Shown here: piece after piece, positions 1-11,858 of the stretch
Layout: every line of letters begins with the position of its first letter
Numbering within the stretch: the first letter of the stretch is position 1
From: Lomentospora prolificans
Lineage: Eukaryota > Ascomycota > Sordariomycetes > Microascales > Microascaceae
NCBI GenBank assembly: GCA_029532625.1
Contig: JARFXM010000003.1
Coordinates: 4,526,001 to 4,590,000 of the forward strand
Length of the DNA: 64,000 bases
Direction of reading: 5' to 3'
Notes under the pieces: generated by a model
Databases searched by the model: none
Seen by the model: the letters and a program-made list of their open reading frames with translations, nothing else
Told to the model about the DNA's origin: nothing
Program-made: the position numbers and the translations under genes

Positions 1-557
1 ATGTCATCGACCTGCTCGTCGTCTATGAGCATAACCCCCGTGAGTTCTCTCTTGTCTTTGCTAGTAAACTTGGCAACCTCCACTCTCAACCCTCCGACAA
101 CCTTGTACAGCTTGTACAAACCCTTCGGGTCTACGACATCCCAGAAATATGGAATGCTATCCTGCACAAATACATCCTGGCGTCGGCCAGGTCCCACCGG
201 GCGTAATTCCAAGTCATGGCTCGAGTGTGTGCTCTCGGGAGGGAAAGCAAACTTCCACCGCCCAAGGTCCAGAATGGGCCCGGAGGCTTCGGCGACCGGG
301 ACACCGGCTTCATCAGATGCTTTGAAATTGCGACGGTGCCAGGATTCTTGACGGATTTCGATCACGGACAGTTGATCTGACGTTGCTGCCTTTGCCTCCT
401 CTAAAGGGACGCTATCCTTGGGGGTGAGCTTTTCAGTGATGTCATAGACTGACAGTGATAGAGAGAAACCACCGTTTTTCTGATGATAGAATACCTTCGT
501 AGGGCGAAAGGCAACATCTTGATTGATCGAGTAGTCTGTGGGTTTTGGTTCTTTCAT
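1..557 (-). CDS. Tubby C-terminal-like (LURP-one-type) protein, N-terminal part, runs off left edge
   Basis: A minus-strand frame opens at an ATG (557) and stays open for 185 codons to the window edge, so the C-terminus is missing. The start reads MKEPKPTDYS. Blocks such as PILDLGRWKF, DVFVQDSIPYFWDVV and LYKVVGGLRVEVAKF alternate hydrophobic and charged residues, as expected for the beta strands of the tubby C-terminal-like/LURP-one fold. Fungi carry many such uncharacterised proteins; a membrane or lipid-associated role is a general suggestion for the fold, not seen here. No intron is needed in the visible part. The frame is also open upstream of this ATG for some codons, so a start farther out or an upstream exon is possible. 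The family call is from remembered motif resemblance. Confidence 0.62.
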   Translation of the reverse strand, partial: MKEPKPTDYSINQDVAFRPTKVFYHQKNGGFSLSLSVYDITEKLTPKDSVPLEEAKAATSDQLSVIEIRQESWHRRNFKASDEAGVPVAEASGPILDLGRWKFAFPPESTHSSHDLELRPVGPGRRQDVFVQDSIPYFWDVVDPKGLYKLYKVVGGLRVEVAKFTSKDKRELTGVMLIDDEQVDD

Positions 558-1236
558 GTTGTTTTGGGTCGCACCTTTTAATCCGAACAAATCCTTGCGG
601 GCATGTGTGTATATGAGTGCGAGGTGAGGAAGAAGAATGAAGCCCTGCAGTGAGACGATTAGGAGGGTTTCCTACCAATTTCAGGGAACTGACAAAAGTT
701 CTTGATCTCCTGACTGAGAGCCTCGAACCGCCCTGGCACATCTATAATATTGAGGAGGAACCTGGGCCTCCCACTTCACCGAAAAGTGGTCACATGTGGC
801 ACCGGTTTCCGGGATGAATCCGAATGTTTTGCATTGGCCAGAGGTCCAATAAGGAAAGTGAAACTGAAGCTTGGTATCTGGCTTTTAGACAGGATGACAC
901 GAGCAGCCCAAGCTGGATTCGAGCAAAGCCGAAATCCGGTCTGGCCAATCCGAAGTTCCGGGCGATTCAAGTTTCCGAGAAGATGAAGAAGCGTATCCTG
1001 GCTACCTGGGTTCTATTTTACTCGTTCGTAGCCGGATCACCAACCTATCCGCAAATATCTAGCGAAGTGACAGTTCGTTAAACTCTCCGATGGGAAATTA
1101 CTGGATAAAGCCAAGGATGGAGAAAAGGTCGTAATTAGTGGCTTAATGCGGTCCCTATGTCGCTTTGGCCGAGTGAGATTTGCACGCACCGGGCTGCAAT
1201 AACAGGGCTTAATATTGGCCTCTCAGATCTCAACCC
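558..1236. other. Intergenic, no gene seen
   Basis: Upstream side of the tubby-like gene. Short open frames on both strands show no recognisable protein and no plausible splice partners. I see no repeat or RNA gene. Confidence 0.5.
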
Positions 1237-1762
1237 CTGTAATTGGGAATGGGGCTGGCCTTTTCTCGACGTTTTTCTCGTCAATAACGCCACCACTAAC
1301 TGGGCCAATGCCATGTCCGTGAAGACAACCAACCATGGAGCCCAGGGCTCATCCAACCTCGGCTGGGTTTGACCTCTTCGGCGGCAACTGCGCCTTTCCT
1401 ACCGTACAGTGTAGTTTGTTCACACCCCCGGTTGTACAACATTCGTAGTGCTATGGCTACTCTTCACGCGGTGATGAAGGGCCTACACGAAGGCCTCCAA
1501 AGCACGGCAATAGTTGAGGGGCTGCTTCTCGATCAGATCGTCGACGACTTTGGTCCCCCTCAAACGTCTAACCTAGCCGGATTCTCGCCAGAGCATTCAC
1601 CATTGCGGCTGGTACTAATTACTGCGGAATTTGTCCCAGTCGCCAGGCAGGTCAGCTGACAATTCTCTTCTGGCGGGCGTCTTCGGTCTCTTTGCTGCTG
1701 GCGATAACAGCATCGATCCAACCAAGGACATGGAGACGCATGTTGCGAATATCATCTCCTAA
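1237..1762 (+). pseudogene. Decayed gene for a secreted-type fungal protein (several frameshifts)
   Basis: Protein-like text continues across all three plus-strand frames. The first block (about 1240-1362) reads GWPFLDVFLVNNATTNWANA and later NHGAQGSSNLG. Near 1363 it jumps to GFDLFGGNCAFPTVQC and TPPVVQHS, which meets a stop near 1448. A third frame gives HAVMKGLHEGLQSTAIVEGL and LLLDQIVDDFGPP (about 1470-1565). A further shift gives RAFTIAAG, then GVFGLFAAGDNSIDPTKD and a stop at 1760-1762. The joins lack GT-AG introns, so these are indels rather than splicing. The blocks remind me of C-terminal regions of large fungal chitinase-like secreted proteins, but I cannot confirm this. Upstream sequence that might hold the start is not recognisable. 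Confidence 0.6.
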
Positions 1763-2760
1763 CCAAAGCATATTTTTCGCAATATGGGAGGCTTAGAGGG
1801 TACCCGGGACTGAACTATGCGCGAGTCTATTGATATCTATGCCTCTTCTCCCTTGTGCGTTCGCATCTCGGACTCCGGTCTTGCGCAGCTGGCGATTACT
1901 ACATCAGACGATGCAGCCGTGACCGCCACAGCTGTGCTACTGTTGGAAAACCGGGGGAATATAATAATGGGCTTACTTCGCAAGTGTCTTAATCTGCTCG
2001 TTGACGGAGGCTCATTGAACTTGAGGCCGTGTTCACAGCTGTTGTGAAGATACTCACTTTCCTGAGCTTATTCTGTTCCTCGCTTTGACCCAATATATTA
2101 CATATTATAAACCCCATGGTCTTCGCCATTTAGGGAACTAGTCTTGACCAACCATTTTCTAAACGGCTATGGAAACTGACTTGGCGCTGAAATTTTGTGA
2201 GGATTCGTAATTCAACAGTAAGAGGGAAGAAAAACCGGGTTATCAAAGTCGAGGATGTTTAGTGATCAGTGTCCACGTGCAGACCGCGCCTTCAATAAAC
2301 ACACCTAGTCAAAAGACCTGCCGTCCATAGAGTCCCCTGTTCAGAAAGTTCAAAGATTATATCATGAACTGATACGATTATTACTATAATTATCGTGCCC
2401 CCCAAATCCCGCGGATTTTATTTCGAAGGATTATCAGTTTCAGCGCTGATGAGATCGTGGCAGGTTGGGCCGAAACAGGGATTTTATGACGACGCAATCG
2501 TGCGTGAGCATCACGACATTGGGCAGGTGGGTACGTTCACTGGTCGCCTATATGAGACCTAAAACATGTGTGCCAGCCATCCCGCGCGAGATGGAGGAGG
2601 CTTGTCAAGTGTGTAATGGCTAGCTTAGATTGTGTCAGTGTCCCCCTCAAATAAGTGCGCTTCTATAAAGGAGCACGAGCTCCTATTTGAGTCCTGTAGA
2701 ATCCTTCTGCCTGTAATCTTTAGAAAGCTTCCACTCTTGGTCTAGATACAAAATATCGAT
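1763..2760. other. AT-rich intergenic region upstream of the transporter
   Basis: About 1 kb with no supported gene. The last 100 bases hold the likely core promoter of the following MFS gene. Short open frames near 1817-2047 could be further debris of the upstream pseudogene but show no clear similarity. Confidence 0.5.
2664..2669 (+). promoter_or_regulatory. TATA box of the MFS transporter
   Basis: TATAAA lies 92-97 bases before the ATG at 2761, with a CT-rich stretch between, a usual fungal core-promoter layout. Confidence 0.45.
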
Positions 2761-4862
2761 ATGGCTTCGCCGTCTTCCTCTCGACTAGATGCTGGCCCCG
2801 GCACACGGGATGGTGGTGATAATAATGATGGCCATGATTCGAGCGACGAGTATCTCATCCCCACACCTTCGTCTGGATCAAGTGATGAGGAGGTCCCACT
2901 CCTGGGCAACGAACGCAAGGGGTCAGCCAGCACGATCAATAGCTCTTATGGAATAACCGCCATCGGGCAAAATCCGAGACGGCGGCCTTTTTGGAATAAG
3001 GGTGACCTAGAGTTCGATGAAGACGCCATTGCTACACAGGAATCCGTATTTGATGAGCCTACGCTCGCAGAGCGCTACAGACCGAGCCCGGACTGGGAGA
3101 ACATTCATCGATTTGACCCATCCGCTCGATGGACCTGGCGCGAAGAGCGTGCTGTCGTTAGAAAAATTGATCGTCGCATCATGAGCTTTGCTTGTATCGC
3201 ATTTATGGCCCTTCAGCTTGACCGGGCCAACCTCTCGCAGGCTCTCTCTGATAACTTCCTAGACGATCTTGGCCTAAGCACCAACGGTATGGAGACACTC
3301 TATTATAAGGCGAAATTTTCATTGGACACTGACTCGATCTGAAAGACTTTAACCTGGGGCATTCCGTTTTCCGGCTGGCTTTCCTTTGTATCGAGCTTCC
3401 CTCTCAAGTCTTGAGCAAACGCATAGGCCCAGACCGATTTCTTCCTATTCAGATGTGCCTTTGGAGTATTGTCTCCATCAGCCAGTTTTGGTTACAAGGG
3501 AAGAAGTCATTCATAGTTACGCGCGCTCTGCTCGCCTTATTCGAGGGTGGATTTATCCCAGAGGTGCGTTGGTCGCCCATCATCGGTTACTCAGCAAGGA
3601 GCTGATCAATTGACAGATCATCCTATATTTGAGCTATTTTTATAAGTCTCAAGAGTTGTCTATCCGCGTAGCCGTCTTCTATGCAACAATGTCCCTTGCA
3701 AATATATTTGCGGGATTCATTAGTGTCCCCCTCTTGCAGATGCGCGGCTTCTGTGGTTTAGAAGGATGGCGTTGGTTATTCTTGATAGAGGTAGGTAGGC
3801 GGGAAACGTCATGAAACTTCCGTATACGGCTAACTTTCCTACTAGGGGGTCGTAACATTTGTGGTTGGCATGCTGGCGGCTGTTCTTATTCCGCCATCTA
3901 TAACCGAAACCGCCAGTTGGTTTCGTGGCAAGAATGGCTGGTTTAATAAGAGGTGAGATATTATTGCCAACTTTGACGATACTGAATACACTATGATCAC
4001 GCTGTTGCTAACTTTCCAACAGAGAAGAGACTATAATGGTGAATCGAGTGCTTCGAGATGATCCGAGCAAAGGCGACATGCATAACAGACAGGCCATCAC
4101 CTGGAAGCTCTTCCGCCAGAGCCTCCTAGATTACGATCTTTGGCCACTGTATATCTTGGGGATCCTTTGGTCTCTGCCAGTGGTCCCAGCACAACAGTAC
4201 TTCACTCTGATCCTACGAGACCAAGGCTTTAGCACCAGCGTCACGAATCTCCTGACTATACCTACAATGTTCCTTTCCATGATCACGGTTACAGCTATTA
4301 CACACATATCAGAGTTATATAACGAAAGGTCGCTCGTTAGCATAATCTCGCAACTGTGGGCTCTTGTGTTTCTCGTCTGGCTCTATGCCACAGATACCTC
4401 TGAGGCCAACCCTTGGTTGGTGTGGCTCATTCTGACTTTACTTATAGCATATCCCTCACGTAAGCTCAACTCCAACTCATCACTATAGAGAGGTGGATAT
4501 ACTAACACAATGAGATAGCCCATGCTATACTGGTCAGCTGGAATTCTCGCAACTCAAATTCGGTTAGACTTCGGACAATTTCAGCCGCTATATACAATAT
4601 GTGCGTGCAGACAGCGGGTATGATTGGGTCCAACATCTACCGATCTGACGATAGACCTCAGTATCGGAGAGGCAATCAGGTTTTGATTGGCATAGCCTGC
4701 TTTAATATTACCATTTACTTGGTAGTGAAGGTATACTACATGTGGCGTAACAAGTTCAAGAGTGAGAAATGGGGGACCATGTCTGAAGAAGAGAAACGTC
4801 AATATCTAGATGCCTCTCAAGACGCGGGAAACAAGCGATTGGAGTTTGTATTTGCCCACTGA
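2761..4862 (+). CDS. MFS transporter, anion:cation symporter (Dal5/allantoate-permease type)
   Basis: Six exons: 2761-3286, 3346-3563, 3617-3790, 3846-3952, 4023-4459, 4519-4862, giving 601 residues with every GT-AG junction in frame. A long acidic, Ser-rich cytosolic N-terminus (about 120 residues) precedes TM1, where LDRANLSQALSDNF carries the DRxN signature of this family. Further membrane segments include the block after FEGGFIPE and the VVTFVVGMLAAVLIPP block. The C-terminus ends GNKRLEFVFAH, typical of Dal5/Tna1/vitamin H-type carriers. Members take up small organic anions such as allantoate, nicotinate, biotin or pantothenate by proton symport at the plasma membrane; the substrate here cannot be told. 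Neighbours give no hint. Gene appears intact. Confidence 0.93.
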
Positions 4863-4961
4863 TAAATGGATACAATGGCGCAGACATGACACAGATAGAA
4901 GTATGATGAAGATGAAGATTACGATGATGACATTGATGAGATTTTGAATATTGGAATGCAT

Positions 4962-5400
4962 TCAAAGAAGTGATGCCACAATACTCAGTGCCGGTATCCC
5001 CACAAATGCGACTAACGGAAGGAACTCGCCGTTCCGGATACAGTGAATTCCTTCGAGTGCACCTCCGGCTGTGAAAGCTGTAAGAACTGCTCGGTCCTCC
5101 AGCGACGTTGGGCCACCAAACCGAGTCCGCTTGATGTTGAGAAAAACTGCTCCGCCAGCTGGTGGGTAGGAGTGCAAGGGTAATAATATTCATCACATAC
5201 TGCATATGGCCTAGGTCGTCGTCAAATAGTCCCACCCCGTAAGCGCAGCTCGGCGCGGTTTGCTTGTGGAAGGGTATCCCATACTGAGTACAACTCCGTT
5301 TTGATTGATGGACATGGTGGAGAGCGCTAATGAATGCGACACTGGCCGCGGTTTTGAAGAGGATTGATTGGAGGTCCCCCGTCGCTTATTGAACCACCCG
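4962..5400 (-). pseudogene. Possible relic of a membrane protein gene
   Basis: On the minus strand the segment 5177-4962 reads like a real C-terminus (FLNIKRTRFGGPTSLEDRAV, then GEFLPLVAFVGIPALSIVAS). Upstream, about 5380-5190, another frame gives KTAASVAFISALHHVHQSK and YGVGLFDDDLGHMQ. The two frames meet around 5180 without a convincing splice: a GTATGT donor exists at about 5192 with a CCACCAG acceptor, but it joins the wrong frame. I infer a frameshifted relic of an unknown protein. It is tail-to-tail with the MFS gene. Weak call. Confidence 0.28.
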
Positions 5401-5695
5401 GGGAGATCCAGATTGAGTACTATTATTTGGGAAGGATGTTTAGTGTCTTCGTGTTCCCAGAGCAGCAGACACAGCTGAGCTGTGAGACACCTGAACTAGC
5501 GTATGGGTAATGAGGCAAGGCAAAGGAACCTTCTAGGCGTTACTTCCAGAAAAATACAGCGTAATCGAAACTCGGAGATGGAATGTATCTATTTAGTAGA
5601 GGCCTATCTGAACCTCGACTTCACACTACCCGATAACGGTCTATTATGAGCCGGAACCGTTGAGCTTTGAGTTTCGGCTAGTTTCCCTCGACCTT

Positions 5696-6228
5696 TTAGC
5701 AGTTGGCAACAACATCCCTGGCAGCGGCGAGGGCTTCATCCAAAGCCTCCTGGGTTTCCAAGATAGCGGAATCGTTCCTAAAAAGAAGGAGAAAGTTAGG
5801 CCAGAACACATTATAGGTCGATACCAGGACAGATAGAACTTACTGGTCACCAGCAGCCAGCGCCTTGCCAAGGGCGGTAAGACCGGCCGCGACCTCGGCC
5901 CTCTGATCAGCAGGAGGAGCCTGGCCGGCACTGACGGCCAGAGCAATCTGCTGGATGCCGTCTTGGGCCTGCTCGAGAGCAGCGGCCGCGGCAGCCGCGG
6001 CAGCTGGGTCCTGAATGCGATCAACGCCAGCATCGGCGTCGCTAAGAGCGTTGAGGATGCTGGATCGGGCAGCAGAGCAGGCTGTCCCAGCGTTTTGGCG
6101 GCCTTGGATAGAGGCTGCTTGAAGCATTAGAAACACAACGTCATGTATTAATGTTGTGCTTAGGGGGGCATACCAGCATTAGTGAGTGCCACGCCAGCGA
6201 GGAGGAAGAGAGATGTGTAGAAATGCAT
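5696..6228 (-). CDS. Small secreted Ala-rich protein
   Basis: Three exons on the minus strand: 6228-6174, 6114-5844, 5777-5696; 135 residues. The start MHFYTSLFLLAGVALTNA is a clear signal peptide, ending at the first intron. The mature part is Ala-rich, helical and acidic (ILNALSDADAGVDRIQDP, an Ala run, then EALDEALAAARDVVANC) with only two cysteines, one near the mature N-terminus (GTACSAARS) and one as the last residue, perhaps a single disulfide. The intron 1 acceptor is AAGCAG, so a 3-nt shift (one extra Ala) is possible. Size and helix pattern recall hydrophobic-surface-binding or cell-wall proteins, but I do not recognise a family. Likely extracellular. Confidence 0.8.
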
Positions 6229-6893
6229 GCTGGAATGAGATAAGAAGAAGTATATTAAGATAAATAATACAAATGACTCCGGGTCACAAGAAGAGGATGT
6301 TACGTTGCTTGGGCTGTTATTACAGAAGTTTGCTTGTTCTCGATTGAATCCGAGCTACGGCAGCCGCTGCACCTTTTATACACTCTCCTTCGGATTTGGC
6401 CACATCATCTCCATTCATTCAGAGGTTTTTGTTTTTCCTTTTGCTTTTTAGTATAGCAGCTTTCTTCACCTTTCGTCCTTCTGATACGTCTCCGTCCGCG
6501 TAGTCCTTGGCTCCGGTTCCAGGAAATGATGGCTCCAGCGATGCGATAGGCTCATCGGGAGATCTGCGTGGCGCAAATCGTTTCAGCGCAGGGATCTGTC
6601 CCGTTCGCGTATGAATCGAGCACAGACTCGCAAAACGTTAAAAACAACCTAGTCCAGCGAGAGTTGAAACTTGTGCACGGGCTGTCTGGCTCGGAAACTT
6701 TGTAGGCTTCATGCCGACGGGAGGAAAATGGAGCTTCCTGGTGCTAAAATGACCTGATTCACAGCTTGGGAGTGAAGTCCCTCAAACATCTAGGCGCTTG
6801 TTCTCTATTTAATTCAAGGCATTTGGAATACTACCACCGCCTTACACTTGCCGCGCTAAATGAAAGATAGCGGCATCACAGGGCCGGAACAAT
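6229..6893. other. Intergenic: promoter of secreted gene and 3' flank of the Gly/Cys-tail gene
   Basis: 665 bases; both flanking genes are on the minus strand. Apart from the TATA box and CT tract, nothing codes. Confidence 0.5.
6375..6380 (-). promoter_or_regulatory. TATA box of the small secreted protein gene
   Basis: TATAAA on the minus strand, about 147 bases before the ATG at 6228; a CT-rich tract lies further upstream (about 6425-6455). Confidence 0.4.
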
Positions 6894-9800
6894 CTAACAG
6901 CCTCCGCCACATCCACCACCACCACCTCCACCACACCCGCCTCCGCCTCCGCTTGATCCACCGCCGCCATCGCCTCCACCACTACTGCAGCCGCCGCCTC
7001 CCCCAGAGCTGTCTCCTCCTCCGCATGCAGGCCCCCCGCAAGAGCTCGTACCGCAGCCCGCCCCACAGCTCACAGGACAGGAACCACATAGGCCTGCACC
7101 GGTACCTTGGTCGTTGGTGCCCGGGTCTCCCAAAAGGACGAACGACATGACCATGACATTGGCGTGGTTGGACAGATTGTACTGCGACTGCAAGTCTCTC
7201 TGCGCCTCTCGTTTCCGGATCGCTTCGACAGTTGTACTGCCCCCGAATCCACTATAGTACGGGTCCGCCAACCTCCGGGCGGAGTTCTCCTTCCCCGTTG
7301 CTTCGTGGAAGCTTGGGGCTATAGGTTGCCTTAGAATTTCTGCACTCTTAGCGCGGTTGTGCCTCATTGAAAGGTATTTTTCGTGAGCTTCGAGTGTTGT
7401 GGCCCAGTCGGCCACGAAGTAAAGCTTGTTTGCGCCCTTCTCATAGTAGTGGCTGAAAGGCTGGGCGCGATGGATACCTCCCATCCGGACCCGGGCGAGT
7501 GTGGGGTTATTTTCCAGGAGAGCAGATTCTGTGCTTAACCACGTGGTGGAAGCACGTGTAGTTGGCGACTTTGCCATTGCGAACGCTACTCGTGAGAGGA
7601 CGCTCGAAGCGTGCAAAATCATGAGACGATTCTTCATCCAGCCTTGAGGGCCTCCCCGAGGGTTGCGAGACTCATTGGTGATGGGGTTTGGAGGATACAT
7701 AAAAGGGCCGCGCATCAAATGTAGGGACAGCATCGCCCAGCTATCAAACGGGGACGCCCAAAGATGTCTAGAGAGTTCGCAGCGACCACAGTTGAGAGCG
7801 GCATCGTATTTGTCGCCCAAGTACGCTCTCGTGCAGTCGTAAGGGAAGAGATCGCCGTATTTGGTACTAACTAGCCCTGTGCCAGACCAATCGTGCCAGT
7901 ACTCTTGACATGAATCGATGAAATCGGACTCGTCGTATCGGCCAAAGTAAAAGTTGGACAGGTACTCTTCGACGAGGCCGGGTGGCACATCGTGCTTCGA
8001 CTTGACGACTCGCTGCTCATAGCCCTCGTCCGCGCAGACAAAGCTCATAGTGTAAAGCTGCGATGGACTATCATTGTCGCCCGAACCACCGTATAAAAGA
8101 GGTCCAAAAAGGTTTGTGTCCAAGATCGAGTTGCAAAAGTGCTGACAAGAGTTGCGGTCCGGGCTCCAGGTAAGGTTAGTCCTTGGGTCCAAGAGTAGAG
8201 CCACGATACTTTTCATATAGGCATGAATCCAGCTACTAACCAGATCTCTAAACATTGCCATAATAGAATCAAGAGCGCTATGCTTCTCTGTAGACCTTCT
8301 CTCATCCGCTTTGGCTTGTGCTGCGGCGACGATGCTCTTGATGATATCGCGTTCCAACCCTTCTTCTGGGCATTCCATGAACGATGCCCCAACAACCTGC
8401 TTCATAATGACTTTGTATCTCTTCCGAGGGCCAACTGGCCTATTCTGCTTCCATACGGCCTTAGCTATTCCATCAATAACGAGACTTGGCCGGGTAGACG
8501 AAGGGTCTTGAGTGGCATCCTGGAACACTGGTGGCTCCCTGATAGTGACAAGCGCTCCATGCTTTGAGCTAAAATGTGATGGGCCCGGTTAGTTAGGAAT
8601 ATACAGCTTGATGCGCTTGAACTTACTGGGCGACACCAATCTCAAATATTACGGTGCCGACGCGCAAAGCCATGTGGACGTTTCCAAATCCGTTCGTATC
8701 TGCGAACCTCCTCAAGAAAACCGGGACATTCTTATCGGCTCCCGGGTCCTTAATCGCCCGTAGCCCCTCCGACGTCTCACTACTACCTGGTTTCATGTCC
8801 ATGTCCATTTCCGCCTGGTCCTTGCGCGCAAGAAGCGAATGTCTCATTTTCTGCAAAAGAGCGCCACTCCGCTTTCCGTCATCTCGAATGCCTGTAATGT
8901 AAACGCCTGGGTCTGGTGTCGGGACCTCCTGAGGCATCCTTGAGCTGCTACCGCCTGTGATGGACATCTTGCTGACGATCTCGGCGAGTTTGCTATTGGG
9001 TGCACCAGAGACGGTTAACAATCCGTCGTACTTTGCGCATGCCTCCAGTTCGTTGAGCCGAAATATACCACACGATACTCCTGAGTCGGCGGAATTGATA
9101 TGGAGGTCTAAGCGATTAATAGGATAGATGGAAACAGGTTTCCCATCCTTGTCAACCCGTTTTACATCGGAACATCTGCAAATTTTGTCGACGCGCTCGG
9201 GCGTGATAACCTCGTTGCAGACGAAATGTTTATAGGTTTTGGTATAGGAGTCTTTGCCGTAATGATGCAGCCTATAGCAAGTCTCGCATACAATCCTAGG
9301 TTCATTGGCTTGGTTTGATGTGAAGTGGCTTGAGACGATGGGCAGATTACAGCCTGGCTGCGTGCATCGCTGGATTTGGAATTGTGGCATACCAACCTTG
9401 TCGAATTTTGAGACCGCAACTAGCTTGAATATTTAGTGTATGCACCTTACACTGGATTGATAGGAAGCTTCTCGAAGAATACTTACGTTGTGGGATCGCG
9501 GGTCTCTTGTTGGCAGATCGCGCCGCTGGGCGATGCTCGATCACCTTGTCAATGTCCAAAAAGCCTGTCATAGGGTTAAGGTTAGTAGGCAAGGTACATC
9601 TCAGCGCGAGTAATTAATTATTGATATGCCAATGTACCAGAGGCTTGAAGGAGGAGCCAAGCTTCTTGCTCAGCACCCTGGAGAGTGACGGCTACATGAG
9701 AGCTTATGTTAACAACTTGCGTGCCCACAGACATGCGAAACTAGCAATTTCTTACGTTTCATCTCTTTCTTAATTTCCTTCTTCATCTTGGACATCATAA

Positions 9801-10291
9801 ACTGCGTTTTCTTTTGCCGCAGGACATTCGCCGTTGAAGCCCGATATGAGGCCATGTCGAGGTGGGACTTATCCCGTTTCAGAATTAAATGGTCGACCTG
9901 GTCACAATCCTCGCCTGCCCACGCACATTAGTTCACCTATCACCCTCAGGTCGCGTATTTAACAGGCGCACTTACTATACTTCTCGGCAGACTCCCTTGA
10001 CCACTGGTTCACGTTCTCCAAGAACGAGTCATAGCCTTGTAGGTCCGTAGGTACCTTCGGGGTTTTGGCCGTAGAACTGGAGAACGATGCATCTCGCCAG
10101 TGTGCGACAGTGTTGATGATGTGCTCGATCTCATCTCTGGCGCCGCGCCAGTAAAGCTTCTCGACCTCGGCAAGGAGGTGGTCCTTCCCTGGCCCGACAG
10201 ACTCCCATGGCAGGTCAGGTCCGGGGGTAATGTGATTTTGCGGTTTTTCGGAGAGGAGTTGCGACTGAATAATATTCCTCAGGCGTGCCAT
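6894..10291 (-). CDS. Unrecognised 1024-residue protein with Cys motifs and Gly/Cys-rich tail
   Basis: Six exons on the minus strand: 10291-9976, 9914-9756, 9691-9638, 9564-9487, 9419-8627, 8568-6894. All phases agree. The ATG at 10291 (MARLRNIIQSQL) has a good context; no earlier in-frame ATG was seen. Early exons encode a Lys-rich helical stretch (MSKMKKEIKKEMK). Exon 5 has a zinc-ribbon-like block: CTQPGCNLPI, VCETCYRLHHYGK, FVCNE and ICRCSD. Exon 6 encodes a long globular region with aromatic motifs (CQEYWHDWSGTGL, WASPFDSWAMLSLH) and ends in 65 residues of Gly, Cys and Ser. I do not recognise a catalytic domain. Two in-frame internal joins (intron 4 acceptor CTAG at 9420-9423) were chosen because they keep the frame. 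The divergent neighbour is a DUF1399 protein, a family whose fungal members often have such Gly/Cys tails (from memory), suggesting a functional link. Confidence 0.85.
6897..7091 (-). repeat. Low-complexity Gly/Cys-coding repeat
   Basis: CCGCC/CCACC-type triplet repeats that encode the last 65 residues of the preceding gene: runs of 4-7 glycines separated by single cysteines and Ser pairs, with 11 cysteines in all. Confidence 0.85.
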
Positions 10292-11858
10292 TGTGTGCGA
10301 ACGAAATATTGTGTTGGCGTCAGAAAGCACTGGGTATCTCGAATGTGGTGGGTTGGCGTGTGTGTTGGGAAGATTTGTATATTATTATTCCACATGCCGA
10401 AGATCTCAGTCTGTGCTTGTCGTCATGCGAGCTACGAAGGACGATTACCAAGTTTATCGCTAGCTCGGACCAACTCAAAGCGAGACCATCGGTAAAGCGC
10501 GTAAACCAAAAGCCATCTCGACCGCCTCGTCTAGAAAACCGCCTCGGGTCGAAAGGGTATATAGAAAAGAGGGGACGGCTGCAATTAGTGGGGAAATAAA
10601 TCCAGACGTCAGCTCGCAGAAGCAGCATAGGCAACCTTGACAAATGGGCTGAGATTCGAAAGTTCCATCCGCCCTTCTACGATGTGATGCAGAACGTGGA
10701 ACTCAGCCACCCGTTAGGCACCGCACCCTGCTTTTGGGGTTACTGGAACACTGCCTGGCCGACCGCTGGCCTCGCTGGCTCCAAACAGGTTGGTGCAGGT
10801 TGGAAGTGCTCCGAGCTGGGCTCCTCGGACATGACCTCGGACCCGAAATGGTTAAGTGCCAGGGGCTCAGCCTCTCGGGTGCGGCACGAATGGCAACGGG
10901 CAAGCCACGCTCGGTGCATGTCCATGTGGAGACTGATCGAAATTAATGGAGCCAGCTAAATTTCCCATCCGCGACTCCTCTTCCGAACTGACATCTGGGA
11001 GTCGGAATGTCTTCTTGTCTAAGCCGGGCCAGTTACTCCGCCAGCATGCTTAACGTGAGCATGAATAACATCATAACGTATCTTGCTCAACAGCGGAGGA
11101 TAACTATTCGCCAATGAAGAATTATGGCCAATACTCTATCTCTATCTAGTGAGCGAGGGCCGAAGTTATCGTAAATTCAATACAGTTAATGTCTTAAGAA
11201 AGCCTACCAATTTAGGGATAATATCCATCTTTAAGTCATGTAGTTATAGCTGGCGGCCTCGTGGTGCAAGAGAACCAACCCAATGCCATACAAACAAAGC
11301 AAAATTCAGCAAAAACACCCAGGCCTCCCAACCATAATTGATATTAGATCAGTGATCAATATGGCCTGGCATAGGCTGGAAATACATCCTGATTGACACA
11401 TTGGAAGCCTGGCTGCCAAGACAAGACCCATATTCACTGGCCGCAATGCTGACTGCGCGATCCACTCAGGTCCAAGGCAGACTCCGCTAGTTACCCCAGA
11501 GCAACACTGCCAGGATTCGGATCAATTGTGGCTGTGTCTCATCAGGCAAGCAAAGCAGAACGAGACACTAACGTCCCTGGAAATTACCTCGCGACACCCC
11601 CCGACAGCCCTACTTGACGGGGAGCCCAGCCTTGGCATCATCGATTCAACACCCTTGCCAGATGAAGTCGGCCTCGTTTGCATGCTGTTAGAAAGGCAAG
11701 ATATTTCTTCATCTTTGCATATATGTCATACCAATTGTACTTCCCATTGCTAGATTCGAGCCTTCCACTTGGAACTCGGGCGCGTCTTAACTGGGGAACC
11801 AACTCTTTCAGTCTCTCTTCTCACATTCTCCTATCCGACAATATCACTCTCAACCACC
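10292..11858. other. Divergent promoter region between the Gly/Cys-tail gene and the DUF1399 gene
   Basis: 1.57 kb separate the two start codons. No coding sequence is supported. It must hold both promoters; shared regulation is possible but not shown. Confidence 0.55.
10558..10563 (-). promoter_or_regulatory. Possible TATA box of the Gly/Cys-tail gene
   Basis: TATATA 267 bases before the ATG at 10291. Distance is long, so a sizeable 5' leader would be implied. Confidence 0.25.
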
